Shown: positions 45,189-56,744, counted from the first letter of the stretch. The stretch: 64,000 nucleotides of DNA from Pontederia crassipes (GCA_030549335.1 JAUKPH010000018.1:8928001-8992000), one strand, 5' to 3'. The notes: generated from the letters alone by a model not told the origin. A program made the numbers and translations.

Positions 45189-47116
45189 TGTAACGACCAT
45201 AAAAAAAAAGAGGAACATAAACTAATGGGCCTGTAATAGCCCATTAACCACAACTTTAATTAACCTAACTATAAATCCCTCTCTCTTTCTTACCAACAGC
45301 CGCACGGCGTTTTTTTTTTCCAAATACAAAAGCACACCTCTCTCTCTCTCTCCCTCTCCCTCCCTCTCTTTCATCTCTTCTCACGTACAGCATGCACACG
45401 CCCTCTTCAAGGAACAAGAAAGGTGCTATTTTTCTTTTCCTCTTGCGCACGTCCAACCCACGTTCCTTAGACCCCTCTCGTTGATGCTAATTTGTTGCAG
45501 CCAGTTGGCACAATGAGAAAGGAGCACGCTGAAGCACATATGTCGTGGAATAGCAATGAATCGATGGGAAAATAAATTAATCATGCTTAACAGGTGGGTG
45601 AATCGAAATCACCTTGCATGACATCTGAATTGTCCCAAATTCATGCCCTAATCGTTATGGAAAAAAAAGATGAAAGCTAGGGTTCAAGTTATCGTTTTAA
45701 TTGATTGATTCCTTGTATTCTTTGATTGATTGATTGAATTGCATGCATAATTCACTTCTTATTATTTTGTTGTTGTGTGATTGATTTGCTAGGAGATAGG
45801 AACTAGGTTAGGATGAGATTACATTGGAAAAATGATGAAATTCGAAAGTTTCGTAACTTTCTGGACGCCGACCGATCGACCGGTCCGCAGGTATTGTGAC
45901 AACCGGTCGACCGATAACCTGCCTATCGTTTCTACTCATGTCGATCGGTCGATCGATTCTTGTCACCGGTCGACCGATCCTCCCTCATCAGGTCGACCGT
46001 TCCACTGAACGGATTGACCGACTTAGTTAATATCCGATTTGATCTATCGGTCGACCGATCTTAACAGACCGGTCGACCGACCCGCAGACAACCGGTTGAC
46101 CGTTCCCCTGAATCGGTCGACCGATTCCCTAGAAAATCTTTTATTATATTTATTAATTATTTTCCTTTTATCCAGATATTATATATATATATATGTATGA
46201 TGATTGATCCTATTTTCTGACCCCACAGAGATCCCTCACTGATTTACATGATTTACTCTGTCATTGATTTATTTCACATTGATCCTATCGTATCGGTTGA
46301 ATCAAGAACAAAGAGCTACAAGTTATTAAAAGCGATTAATAAGTTCAGATGAAAGATTAATGATGGGTTGCTAGTCCAAGCCAAGTGCATCAAGATAAGG
46401 GTCGCTCCCTTGGTCATGGTTTGATCACCCATTGACCCGCACAAGGCCGTATCATTTGCTGGGCATACCCCAAGAATTAAAGGCACTCAAAGTCATCCTG
46501 ATTGTTAATTAATAACCTAGATCAAGAAGCAAGTTCAAGTCAAGTCAAGTATGCCATGATTCCAAGTTTATTATATATTATTGATCCTCATGATTCATGA
46601 TATCGCTGATCTTATCTTATTATGATCCATGATACTGATATGTTATCTTTCACGTTCAAGTTAAGCATGATTATTTATCGCTGATTATTGTATTCATGAC
46701 ATGCATTGTATATCATGTGGTTCCCCACTAGGCTGTAAAGCTTACGAGAGGACCTCCTTCCCTGTGTCTGATTTTCACAGGACAAGGTCAGTAACGTGGT
46801 GGAGTAGGCGTGTGGTGATGAAGCTCTGACGATAGGATAACACATGAACCATAGGAATTTTAAAGTTATTTAGTTTTCATTTACCTTCCGCATTCTAGAT
46901 TCATGATGTAAAACCTATTTTATTTTCTTAGCAATGATATAGCCACTTTTAGACTTCCGCATAATTATGTTATCTTATTTTATTTTATTATCTTTCCGCT
47001 GACGTGTCTCAGTTCTTGACTGAGATATGGTCAATATTATGGTCAAGGTATAGCATGCCGTAGCGTCTCCACATTGGTCTTCGCCACGTGGCGAGGGTCG
47101 ATTTCGGGACGTTACA
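45189..47116 (+). repeat. 3' LTR
   Basis: 1928 bp, near-identical to the 5' LTR. Differences include a 6-bp indel (CCGTAT) inside the palindrome block and a CT-microsatellite in place of the C run (about 45336-45370). The palindrome block is at 45865-46135. Confidence 0.95.
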
Positions 47117-47121
47117 CATCT

Positions 47122-47762
47122 GGATACGGAAAGATTTGTAAACGTGCAATTACCAATCTCCGTTCTAATTATCTGGAACTCATGAAGCGTGGCATGCATG
47201 TCAATCATCTTTGGGGAAGAAAACTATTTGCAACTACGTTTGTTATGCATGTACAATGTTTAAGGACTGAGGCTTTCGGCTATATCTTTTTCCTGGCATT
47301 TTATGACATAAAGATAGAGCCTTACGTTCTTTTCTACAATTACTTTTCTTACATTATTTTAAATCTTATGTTTTTTTTAGATTCCTAGGTCGATCTAAAG
47401 CCCATAATGCTTGAGAATATCATCCAACTTTTGTAGTAATTTGAACGATCGACCTATTTATGATTTTTGATGACATATGCTTATATTCCCATGTTTTTTT
47501 CTCTTATGCATCAGATCTTAATTTCTCTATCTTCAGTAATCTTGGATAATTTAGCTTTTATTCTATTTGAGATGTTGTAATAGTTTAGCTTGACAAGGCA
47601 AACTCTGTGAACTTGTCTTCGTTTAGTTTAGTTTTCTTCGTTTATGCATGATAAGATTATTAATGATGTTCCAAATATTGATTATCCTTTTAGATACTTA
47701 TTATCCTAGTAGGAATGGTTTTTTGCATTTTGAGTTGAAGCATTACATGTCACAACTAGTGT
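47122..47762. repeat. Duplicated segment, copy B, right part
   Basis: Resumes copy B after the retrotransposon ('ggatacggaaagatttgtaaacg') and follows copy A 35355-36200. It ends where CACTA-3 copy 2 is inserted. Confidence 0.75.
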
Positions 47763-48639
47763 CACTACAAAAATTTCTATCAGTTGTGAAGAGATATATA
47801 GTCGTTAAAAATTATCATATTGACATTAATACTCATTGACGATAAGAAAAAAAATAGTCGCGGATCTTCGCTATATGTCCCACCACTAAAGGTTTTAGTG
47901 TGGTCGTTGATTCATTTTAGGACCATCATAACTCTATTCTGTAAAAGTTCAATGGCGACTAGTATGTTTTTACATAAAAGTTCAATGGCCTAAATACTAA
48001 TCGCTAAAGACATAATTTATATGTTAGAAGAAATTTTTAAGGGTCAATTTTCTTATTGCTATAAACATTATTATTATTATTGGACAAATATCCGGTCATA
48101 AAAAAAATAAATTCTATATATTTGTCATTCAAATCATAAAGTATTTTCAAAATTTATATTTTATAATATTCAACTCATTCATTAAATATAAAATAAATTA
48201 TCCATACGATATTCAATTCAAATATCATTCAAATGTTCACAAATTCCAAATAACTCTTCTAAAAGAGCATGTTCAAGAACATATAACAAAACTTTTATTC
48301 CATTCATCATCCTTTCTAATCCAAAGAACATTCATAAAATAATCTATAAAGTCAAAATGAGAATTAGTATTGATAATAACTAAAAATAACTTAGACGCAA
48401 CTAAGATTGTGTACTCACCAATAAAAAATTCCAATCCGACAAACATAGTCATTGTTGCTTCAAAAGAGGGTTGTAATTAGATAAAAATTTTATTAGGATG
48501 AAAATGTACAATAAAATAACACATAAAACAAAAACTAGATTTTTTATTCATATGGACCTTATACTTCATGTGATTGTTCACAAGATTGTGGTGTTATTAA
48601 ATTTTGAGAGCATTAGATTATGGACTATATATGAACTCC

Positions 48640-49440
48640 ATCACAATTGACCTTCCGTAGAAGCTACACATTCTTTTAGCACTTTGTTTTCTATAGTACA
48701 ATTTAACCAATAATTCATGCTTCGAAGAACTATTTTCTTTTATTTCTTTTGTCGTAATCCCACCACCAAAGCCAATCGCATGACAACATTTTTTTCAGAA
48801 CCAAAACATCGCTCTACTATTTCTATTGCAGGAAGTGTAGGTGCAGCTTGTACAATCTCTTGTATTTCGGCCTAAAAAATGTAAACCCATATTAATAAAC
48901 ATTTCATGAAGATCAAATGAAAATTGTTATTAAACATACATATCTTTCAATGGTCACTGGTTCAACATGCTTGTTATTTTTCTTGCAAGTCTAAAAAAAT
49001 AGTTGCAACATCCGGTGGGTTACCATCTTTACCTCCTTTTACATATAAAAGACAATGAAATATCAAATAAAAAATTAAATAAAATAATATTATTATATAC
49101 ATGTTGATAAATGAATTCTCTAAAAGACTTATTGCCCACATGGTGTGGCATAATTAATTTTGCTCTGTTTCTTGTATTCCTTTTAGCTTGCGTCCTATAT
49201 TAACATATAACATACACAATAATGTTATATATATATATATATATATATATGCAATATAAACATTATAGTAGAAATCATAATCATAATAATTTTAACAAAT
49301 AATCATACCTTAAAACTTTTACTATTATAATGCTCTTTAACAAGCCACTCCCAATCTCTTTTGTCCACTCCATTTGGCGCGTTCTCTAAAGCTTGTTGAA
49401 TTGTCTAATCTATTCACATATTTGAAGTGCGTGCTTCCTC
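48640..49440 (-). pseudogene. TNPA-like (Transposase_24 type) relic of CACTA-3
   Basis: Minus-strand exon-like pieces: about 49310-49400 (NGVDKRDWEWLVKEHYNSKS), 49110-49205 (NTRNRAKLIMPHHVGNKSF), 48955-49045 (GGKDGNPPDVATIF), and 48790-48875 (AEIQEIVQAAPTLPAIEIVE). This order (WxxLV/F, KNRxK...H..G.KSF, K.G) is that of the plant En/Spm Transposase_24 family. Frameshifts and stops separate the pieces. Related fragments lie at about 60740-61260 and 62165-62770. Confidence 0.75.
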
Positions 49441-50169
49441 TCCATTTTTGCCATAGTTCTTTCATATGTCCCAAAATATTCCCAAACAAGTATTTTAGTA
49501 CCATTAGCAAATTTTAAATGTTATATACATAAATAATGGATTTGATATAAAAAAAATCTTTTTCGGGACTTACGCAAACAAGTCTACTAAAATAAAAAAA
49601 ATATTACCAGAATTAGCCCACATTTGTTCTTTCTCCATTGAGTTTATTATCAACAAGTTGCATCAATTGTTTGCTAGGTTCCATAGGCATAATATAAGAG
49701 TTATCAATATATAAGAAAATGTAATTATAAAAATTCATAACATAAAAAATCAAAATCACAAATTAAGCTTACTTCTTAACTATATATATACAAGGGAATT
49801 GATATATTACATAGTTACGTAATTAATTCACAAAAAATATTTATATATCTACGAGAGAATTGAGTCCTCAATTTTTTTTGTCCAACAGAAAAACAAGATT
49901 GAGGTGGCCAAATGTACATCACACATGTAAGAGGAAGAATAACCAGAGTTCTTATACATATGACATATATGTGGTTAGCCATCTAATAGAGTTTATGGAG
50001 ACCAAAACAAAGGGAAATACCTCAAGCAAAAAGGACCTTGGAGATTAAAACAAAGGGGCATCACGCATACCTTTTGCGACAATCACCAGTGGAGAAGTGC
50101 AATATACCTGTGGACAAGTGATGAAACCGTCAAACCACAAGTCGAACCTTTATGAAAAAATACAAGCAC

Positions 50170-50309
50170 ATGGTGTAAGAGCGCACAGCCGAACGAGAAG
50201 CACCGGCGGCCATCGAAGATACCTCATGTGCAAAGACGGCCATCACGACCACTTGTGCGAGCCACCTCATCACTAGAGGCGGCCACTGAGGCTGCCTCAC
50301 ACGCAAAGG
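50170..50309. repeat. GC-rich CACTA-3 leader array, first part
   Basis: 'caccggcggccatcg', 'acggccatcacgacc' and 'agaggcggccactgaggctgcc' units. It continues at 54637 after the Gypsy insertion. The uninterrupted equivalent is at 63500-63960. Confidence 0.8.
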
Positions 50310-51034
50310 TGATATGAACAGGGAAGCTTCCATAAATGCAATTGATGAAAATAAGGATGATTGTGTAAAATCCGATGATGATCAGGATAATGATGTGGAT
50401 CTTTGACATAAGATCAAGAATCCTTACGCCCACCCACAAGATCAAGAGCAAAACAACTTCAGAAGAAAATAGAAAATCATTTACAAAGTAGGCATGCAAC
50501 TACAAATCATATCCAACTTCTCAATGTGTTACAAATTGGGCCGCATGAAGAGTCAGCATAACTTGGGCTAAATAAATCATGGTTTAACCATATTTATTTG
50601 GAGTTTTTAGAATTAATTAAATATAGAATATGATGATGAGGATTGTAACATAAATTGAGTTTGTTATTTTATTAAATTAGTTAGGTTACTTGTGGACTAA
50701 GTTAGGGTATTTTCTTTCATCCCAAATTTTGTTTCTAGGGCATATAAATATTGGAATTCATTGTTATTTTAGTCATCTTTGAATCTATGAAAAATTTGAC
50801 TTAATTGCTTTTGCTGTGAGGGAACTTCTGCAATCCGTTATTCGGGAGCTTCCGCCATTAATTACAAGGTTGGCTATCTTGTTATTAAATCCATCTATTT
50901 GTAATATCGATTGCTTGGTTCGTTGTAATCTTGAGGTTGATATTCCGCTGCCTTGAAAATTCGTTTGATCTCATTTCTTTGATTATCATATATTGTTCCG
51001 ATCACCCAAGACATTGTTCTTGAGCATCGTATCA
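50310..51034 (+). repeat. 5' LTR of the Gypsy element
   Basis: 725 bp, TGATATGAACAGGGAAG...CATCGTATCA. It has more differences from its partner than the pair at 39.7 kb, so it is an older insertion. Confidence 0.92.
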
Positions 51035-51036
51035 GT

Positions 51037-51048
51037 TGATATCAGAGC
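51037..51048 (+). other. Primer binding site variant
   Basis: TGATATCAGAGC, one base off the tRNA-Met consensus TGGTATCAGAGC, two bases after the 5' LTR. Confidence 0.75.
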
Positions 51049-51854
51049 CGTGTTTTCGATTCGGTTTTCTAGTTATCTTTCATTATTCTTGTTCTCCCTT
51101 ATTTCAATTTTTGAAAAAAACAACAACACAAAAATCTGGTTTGTTAGTTCTTCAAATGCTAGCCGTCTTCCTTATTTGCTTTCTTTTGTTCTTCAAACCC
51201 TAGCCGTCGTTATCTATTCTTCAAAATCTGGTGCAGTTTTGAAAAAAAACCACAAAATGTTGGTTATTTGTTGTTGAAACTCTAGCCATCATCCTTATTT
51301 GTTCTCAAGTTTTGCTGTAGTTTAAAAAAAGAAATTCCGAAAATTGGAAAAAAAAAGACTAAAAAGGAAGTGCAAGAAAGGAGGATAGAGAAGAACATGA
51401 GAAAATCTGAAAAAAAAATTTGAAAAAAAAGATTCAAAAGAAAGAGGAGAGAAAAAAAGGAAGGATTATTTCTGGAGAAAAGTACAAAGAAATTTTGAGA
51501 ATAGAGTAATCTGACTCAAGGAAGGGTGATCTTTGATTTCATTCCAATTCTGAATTTTTTGATATCTATCCTTTTTTGACAATCTTTTCCTGATTTTTAT
51601 TCCAAATTAACTTCAAGTATTCTTTTGATCTTGCAATCATATTGATAAATCAAATTGATTCAATCACACATTGCCTTTGTATTAACTTGCATTAGTTCTC
51701 GAGGGTTCAAGAAAGGAAAGAGGTTGAGTGGTAAGTACAATTGAGGGATAAAGTCAATTAGAGTTGAGGTAAAATACGAGTGTCACCACTGAGTGTCATC
51801 ACGTGAGGTAGTGAGATTATTTTTACTAACTTTTGTTGCAAAAATTTCCTACAA

Positions 51855-53390
51855 TGTCAACGGGAAAGGACAAAGAGATTAATCCTAGAAACGAAGAAAT
51901 TAATCCGACAAGGATGATGGAAGTCATGACACAACATTTTTAGCATCTTGGAAACATGATTACTGAACTTCACGATGAAGTAGATGTGCAGAAGAATCAA
52001 ATTGCACAACTGCAACAGGTTATACAACCAAATCAAAGAAAAGATCGGCAAAGACACCGTGTTGTTGATGATGAAGAGATGGAAGAGGAAGATGATGAAG
52101 CCTCTGATATACATTGGAGAAGACATAGACGTGTTCAGATTGGAGGTAGAAGAAATGAACGTGAAAGGGAACAAGATAGAGATGTTACTGATTGAAACAC
52201 AAGTTCAATTAAACTATCTCTTCCTACCTTTCAAGGTAAAAGTGGTCCTGATGTCTATATTGAGTGGGAACAAAGGGTGGAAAGTATATTTGATTGTCAT
52301 AATTACCCTGATGGGAAAAAGGTTAAACTTGTTGTTGTATCTTTTGCTGATTATGCTATTACTTGGTGGAACAAAATTAACCATTAATAGGCGCAGAAAT
52401 CGAGAGCCTCCAATTGAATATTGGGATGGCATAAAAAATATATTGAGGAGAAGATTTGTTCCTCCATCATATTATCGTGACTTATGTATGAAATTGCAGA
52501 CTATGAGGTAGGGATCAAAGACTGTTGAAGAGTACTATAAAGAGATGGAAACGATATTCATCCGAGCCAACATAAATGAGGATCCTGAAGACACAATTGT
52601 AAGATTCATATGCGGGCTGAATCGACAAATTTCTAGAGTTGTGGAATTACAAGAGTATTTGGAGTTGGATGAAGTTCTGCATAAGGCTATAAAGGTTGAG
52701 AAACAATTGAAGAAAGATATTTGTCCAAATAGCAAATCTGAAAGTTCAAATTCTGCATGGAAATCAAAATGGTATGGAAATTCCAAGTTAGTTGATAAGC
52801 GAACTCAAAAATTGGAGGAGAAAAACCAAGCTGAATATTCCAACTCAAAGGACAAAGGTACTACCTCTAATAATTCACAAAGGACTCGAGATATTAAATG
52901 TTTTCGTTGTCTTGGTTCAGGTCATATTGCTTCACAATGCCCAAATAAACGTGCTATGATCATGATGGACAATGGTGATATTGCATCTGAAGAAGAGTTA
53001 TCACAAGAGAGTGCAGGAGAAGAAATTGAAGAAGTTGGGAAAAATTTCATGATTCTGAGAACATTACATATAAATGTCCAGGAAAACACTGAAGAACTTC
53101 AAAGAGAGAACATCTTTTATGCTCGTTATCGTGTGCAAGAACGTACTTGTGGGCTGATAATTGATAGTAGGAGTTGTGTTAATATGGCAAGTAAGTTTAT
53201 GGTTGACAAGCTTGGTTTACCCACTTTGAAGCATCCAAAACCTTACAGGATCCAATGGTTAAATGAAAATGGAGAGCTCAAAATTACAAAACAGGTATTG
53301 ATATCATTTTCTATTGGGAAGTATGCTAATGAGGTGTTGTGCGATGTTGTACCTATGCAGGAATGCCACATCTTACTTGGGAGACCTTGA
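51855..53390 (+). pseudogene. Gag and protease of the Gypsy element
   Basis: ATG at 51855. The N-terminal part has a coiled-coil-like stretch (51956-52060, LHDEVDVQKNQIAQLQQ) and an acidic/arginine-rich region. The capsid core follows (LPTFQGKSGPDVYIEWEQ, ADYAITWWNK, ILRRRFVPPSYYRDL, VEEYYKEME), then a zinc knuckle CFRCLGSGHIASQC (C-x2-C-x4-H-x4-C, about 52900-52942) and a protease with IIDSRSC where the family has an Asp-x-Gly-type site, then HILLGRP. Stops at about 51942, 52194, 52386 and 52510 and a frame change near 52220 disrupt gag; 52545-53390 is open for 281 codons. It would package RNA if intact. The protease glycine is replaced by arginine. Confidence 0.85.
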
Positions 53391-53489
53391 CAGTTTGATA
53401 GACATGACACATATGATGGTTACACAAATCACTATAGTTTCCACAAGGACAAGCGACATAGCACACTGGTACCATTACTACCACACTAA

Positions 53490-53900
53490 GTGTTTGAGGA
53501 GCAATTGCAAATAAAGAAGTCCATGGCCACTTATTACAAGGAATCTCAGAATGCTAGTCAAGTTCAGCCAACACAAAAAGAGAGTGCGAGTAGAGTTGAA
53601 AATCAGAGTGGAAAAAGTAATGATTTAAAAGTGAGCATGGTGAAAGAAGAGAAAGGAAGAAGATTACTTTCCAACCAGGAGATTTTGTTTGGATACATTT
53701 CAGAAAAGAGAGATTTCCACAAGAATGAAAGTCAAAGTTGCATCCACGTGGAGATGGTCCTTTCAAGATCATCAAGAAAATTAATGACAACGCCTATAGA
53801 GTTGACTTATAGGGTAAGTATCAAGTGAGTTCTACTTTCAATGTCACTGACTTGTCTCCTTTTGATTTTAATGCAGATTCGAGGATGAATCTTTTGAAGA
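53490..53900 (+). pseudogene. Integrase C-terminal fragment after a pol deletion
   Basis: After a lysine- and serine-rich stretch (53520-53660), a plus-strand frame reads QPGDFVWIHFRKERFP, then after a stop PRGDGPFKIIKKINDNAYRV and STFNVTDLSPFDF. This is the integrase C-terminal (GPF/Y-type) module, normally more than 2.5 kb downstream of protease; here it is about 0.3 kb away. No chromodomain follows. The open 112-codon frame at 53490-53828 is in a different register from the conserved one. Confidence 0.8.
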
Positions 53901-53909
53901 GGAGGGGAA

Positions 53910-54636
53910 TAATATGAATTGGGAAGCTTCCATAAATGCAATTGATGGAGATAAGGATGATCGAGTAAAGTCCGATGATGATCAGGATAATGATGTGGAT
54001 CTTCGAGATAAATAAACTGATCAAGAATCCTTACGCCCACTCACAAGATCAAGAGCAAAACAACTTTAGAAGACAATAGAAAATCATTTACAAAGTAGGC
54101 ATGCAACTACAAATCAGATTCAACTTCTCAATGTGTTACAAATTGGGCCGCATGAAGAGTCAGCATTGGGCCAAATAAATCATGGTTTAACCATATTTAT
54201 TTGGAATTTTCGAAATTAATTAAATATGGAATATGCCGATGAGGATTGTAATAGAAATTGAGTTTGTTATTTTATTAAATTAGTTAGGTTACTTATAGGC
54301 TAAGTTAGGGTATTTTCTTTCAGCCCAAATTCTGTTTCTAGGGCCTATAAATATTGGAATTCATTGTTATTTTAGATATCTTTGAATCTATGAAAAATTT
54401 GGCTTAATTGCTTTTGCTGTGAGGGAACTCCTGCAACCCGTTCTTCGGGAACTTTCGCCATTAATTGTAAGGTTGGCTATCTTGTTATTAAATCCATTTA
54501 TTTATAATATCGATTGCTTGGTTCATTATAATCTTGAGGTTGATATTCCACTGCCTTGAAAATTCGTTTGATCTTATTTCTTTGATATCATATATTGTTC
54601 TAGTCACTCAAGGCATTGTTCTTGAGCATCGTATCA
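53910..54636 (+). repeat. 3' LTR of the Gypsy element
   Basis: 727 bp, begins TAATATGAATTGGGAAG (TG changed to TA) and ends CATCGTATCA; AAAGG follows. Confidence 0.92.
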
Positions 54637-55630
54637 AAAGGCAGCCCCGACGATCACCTCTATCAAGAGGCGGCCATTGAGGGTCATCTCATGCACAAAG
54701 GCAGTTGTAGGGGCCACCTCTATGTGAGAGGCAGCCATTGATGGTCTCCTCACATATGAGGAGGCCACTGAGGGCCACCTCACTTGTAGAGGCGGCTGCT
54801 GACGGCTGCCTCTCGTGCGGATGCACTGTCGCGGCTGCCTCTGTGCGTGAAATGGCTGTTGGCGGTCGCCTCTATGCTTGCGACGGTCGTCGGCAGCCGC
54901 TTCTATGCTAGATGCGACCCTCGGTGTGAGGAAGTCGATCGGATGCCGAAGGGAAGAAGAAACGAGAGGGAGACGACGGGTCATGCAACGGATCACGTAC
55001 CTACTTGCAGAGGATTGTGTAGTGCCATCCGCTGTCTGTGTGAGGGAAGAGGAAGCCTCGCCGTCCGGTGCCAGCGTGCAAGGGAAGAAGACAATCCAAA
55101 GACGATGCACCTACATAGAGAAGAAGACAAAAAGTAAAAAAAAATAGGTTAAGGTTAAATAATTTGTTATACCCTTATGGTTATTAACAAAATTATGATG
55201 GTAAAAGTAATTTATGTTTTCACAATTTTTTAGAAAATTAAAAAATAATTATATATATATATAATCCCTACTCAAAGTTAAAAAAATGAAAAAAAGTTAA
55301 ACATACATAAAAATAAAAAATGAATAAATAAGTATTATTAATTATTATAAGTAAAGAGATGCCAACATTCTTAATTACATAATAAAAACATAAAAATTTA
55401 AAAACGAAGATATTTGTTTATCAATTATTAATAGTATTAAAACTTGAGAAATAATATTAAAACATAAAGTATAATTTAAATTTTTATTTTGAAACTTAAA
55501 ATAATAAATAATAATATTATTTGGTAATAGGTTACATAGAAATTAAAATAAGAGAATAGAATAAAAAGGTATATCTTATAAATATGACTAATATCATTTT
55601 AAGAGATTTTTTTATTTGACTCGTCAAATT
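54637..55630 (-). mobile_element. CACTA-3 copy 2, 5' part
   Basis: The GC-rich leader array (54637-55110) continues from 50309. It is followed by 'aaaaaaaataggttaaggttaaat' (55138-55162) and an AT-rich segment that matches 8890-9400 of copy 1. Similarity ends at about 55630 ('ttatttgactcgtca'), so the 5' terminus is lost. Overlapping open frames in the array (158, 96 and 89 codons) are compositional. Confidence 0.78.
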
Positions 55631-56014
55631 TTTTATTTGTCATTTTTTGTCAAGTTAACTCTCCTTCTTACCAATGCCAGGTACCCCCATCTGAAGCCTC
55701 TTACAAGGTACCTATTGGGTACCCTCATGTGGATAAAAGTTTGTCCACATGCGGGAATCTCCAAGTAAATTACACGATTAGTCCCCCAACTTTGAGTCAT
55801 TTTCAAATCGGTCACCCAACTTCAATTTGTAGTCATAACGTCCGCCAACTTTGATTTTCTTGCACGATTAGTCCTCTTGACCGGTGATAGTGGGTTTCCC
55901 GGTTGCCTTGCATGTGTGGCCACCACATAAGCGATTTCTCTTTCATCCACATTATTAAAAAAATAATAAAATAATATAAATATAAAATAATCTCATATTA
56001 AAAATTTTAAAAAA
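55631..56014. other. Unassigned repeat-like stretch
   Basis: It contains paired phrases 'gattagtcccccaacttt', 'ggtcacccaacttca' and 'gtccgccaactttga', common in plant dispersed repeats, and 'tgtccacatgcgg' next to its near reverse. No termini or coding signal could be defined. Confidence 0.5.
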
Positions 56015-56038
56015 ATGAAAAGGGGGCCGACCGCCCCC

Positions 56039-56520
56039 TTATCCATCGGCACCGGGCGGGGGTCCCCTTCCCCCTTCGCCATTGCTGGCCCTCTGGCTGC
56101 TACTTCCGCTGCCGGCGACAGCTGCAGCGTTACGAGTCTCGTCGCCACCGATCGGACGGCGCCCGCATGCCACCTTGAGCGCCATGGCACCAAAGCTGAA
56201 GACACTGGTCTTATTGGTGGTGCGGCCGGTGAGGAGGTACTCGGGGGCGAGGTAGCTCATCTTGCCGGCCGTGACCATGGCGTCTGGCAACTTGTCATGA
56301 TCCACCTAGCGCGCAAGGCCGAAGTTGCCGAGCTGAGCTTGGTAGCCCTTGTCCAGCATTACATTGCTCGAGTTGACGTCCCGGTGTATCACCTGGCGCT
56401 CGCACTCCCTATGGAGGTACGCAAGCGCGAAATCGTCCCCGATAGTATCATCTCTCGTGGAGCATGTAGTCGTAGACCAGGAGGATCTCCCCCTTCTCTT
56501 GGCACCACCCTTGTAGTCGG
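56039..56520 (-). pseudogene. Lectin-type receptor kinase fragment (kinase domain)
   Basis: Minus-strand kinase pieces: GWCQEKGEILLVYDYM (about 56465-56515, subdomain V; the hinge after it is deleted and the frame changes), ALAYLHRECERQVIHRDVNS (catalytic loop HRD present), then LGNFGLAR in place of DFG (Asp to Asn at the magnesium-binding residue), a TAG at about 56309, KMSYLAPEYLLTGR (APE present) and VFSFGAMALKVACGRRPIG. The pattern is that of plant L-type lectin receptor kinases, plasma-membrane receptors. The lectin domain, membrane segment and kinase ends are absent. It is more GC-rich than its surroundings and abuts duplicated segment C at 56521. It cannot be active. Confidence 0.85.
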
Positions 56521-56744
56521 CCAAAGGTACAAATTTAGAAATTTTATAATGTCAATGATACATGTGTTTAGCTAATGATATTGTCACTATATTTCATGTC
56601 ATGCATAAATAAAAATAAGTATATATTGCAAATATTCTAACCAAGTGAGCCAATTCATTGATTCTTCCAATTATTAGCTAAATGATTTCCATGGTTAGTT
56701 TTGTAGAGGGAATAGTTCCTTTAGGCACCATTACCACTTGATGT
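56521..56744. repeat. Duplicated segment, copy C, left edge
   Basis: Starts at CCAAAGGTACAAATTTAG, the same point as the left edge of copy A (28868), and matches 29440-29655. It is interrupted at about 56745 by a Copia element; its next part resumes at about 58323. Confidence 0.75.

Larger units (their letters stand above)
39673..47121 (+). mobile_element. Tekay/Del-type LTR retrotransposon, 7.44 kb, TSD CATCT
   Basis: Complete by structure. The 5' LTR is 39678-41620 and the 3' LTR 45189-47116, both TGTAAC...GTTACA. CATCT duplications lie at 39673-39677 and 47117-47121. A tRNA-Met primer site and a polypurine tract are present. The two LTRs differ at only a few percent of positions by eye. 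The 3.57-kb interior has only shattered pol pieces (RT, RNase H, chromodomain) and no gag, so the element needed proteins from elsewhere. It interrupts duplicated segment copy B. Confidence 0.93.
47763..50309 (-). mobile_element. CACTA-3 copy 2, 3' part
   Basis: The terminus CACTACAAAAATTTC at 47763 is followed by the 'agagatatatagtcgttaaaaattatcat' block shared with copy 1 (8120-8160, reverse complement). Subterminal GTCGTTAA/CGACTAG motifs extend to about 48000. TNPA-like coding relics on the minus strand (48640-49440) read toward this end, so it is the 3' end. The GC-rich array starts at about 50170 and is cut at 50309 by a Gypsy element. Confidence 0.8.
50305..54641 (+). mobile_element. 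Ty3/Gypsy element with pol deletion, 4.33 kb, TSD AAAGG
   Basis: The 5' LTR is 50310-51034 and the 3' LTR 53910-54636; AAAGG duplications lie at 50305-50309 and 54637-54641. A primer-site variant TGATATCAGAGC is at 51037-51048 and a polypurine tract (AAGAGGAGGGGAA) at 53897-53909. The interior encodes gag, protease and then only the integrase C-terminus; RT, RNase H and most of integrase are gone. The clade (CRM- or Reina-like) is not certain. The insertion is in the CACTA-3 leader array; the empty site is visible at 63616. Confidence 0.93.

Noticed and set aside
54634..55147. 158-codon minus-strand and 96/89-codon plus-strand open frames
   Set aside because: Compositional by-products of the CACTA-3 leader array; the equivalent frames differ in the copies at 8.5 and 63.6 kb.
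55993..56575. 186-codon plus-strand open frame opposite the kinase
   Set aside because: Antisense shadow of the GC-rich kinase fragment; the minus strand has the conserved kinase motifs.
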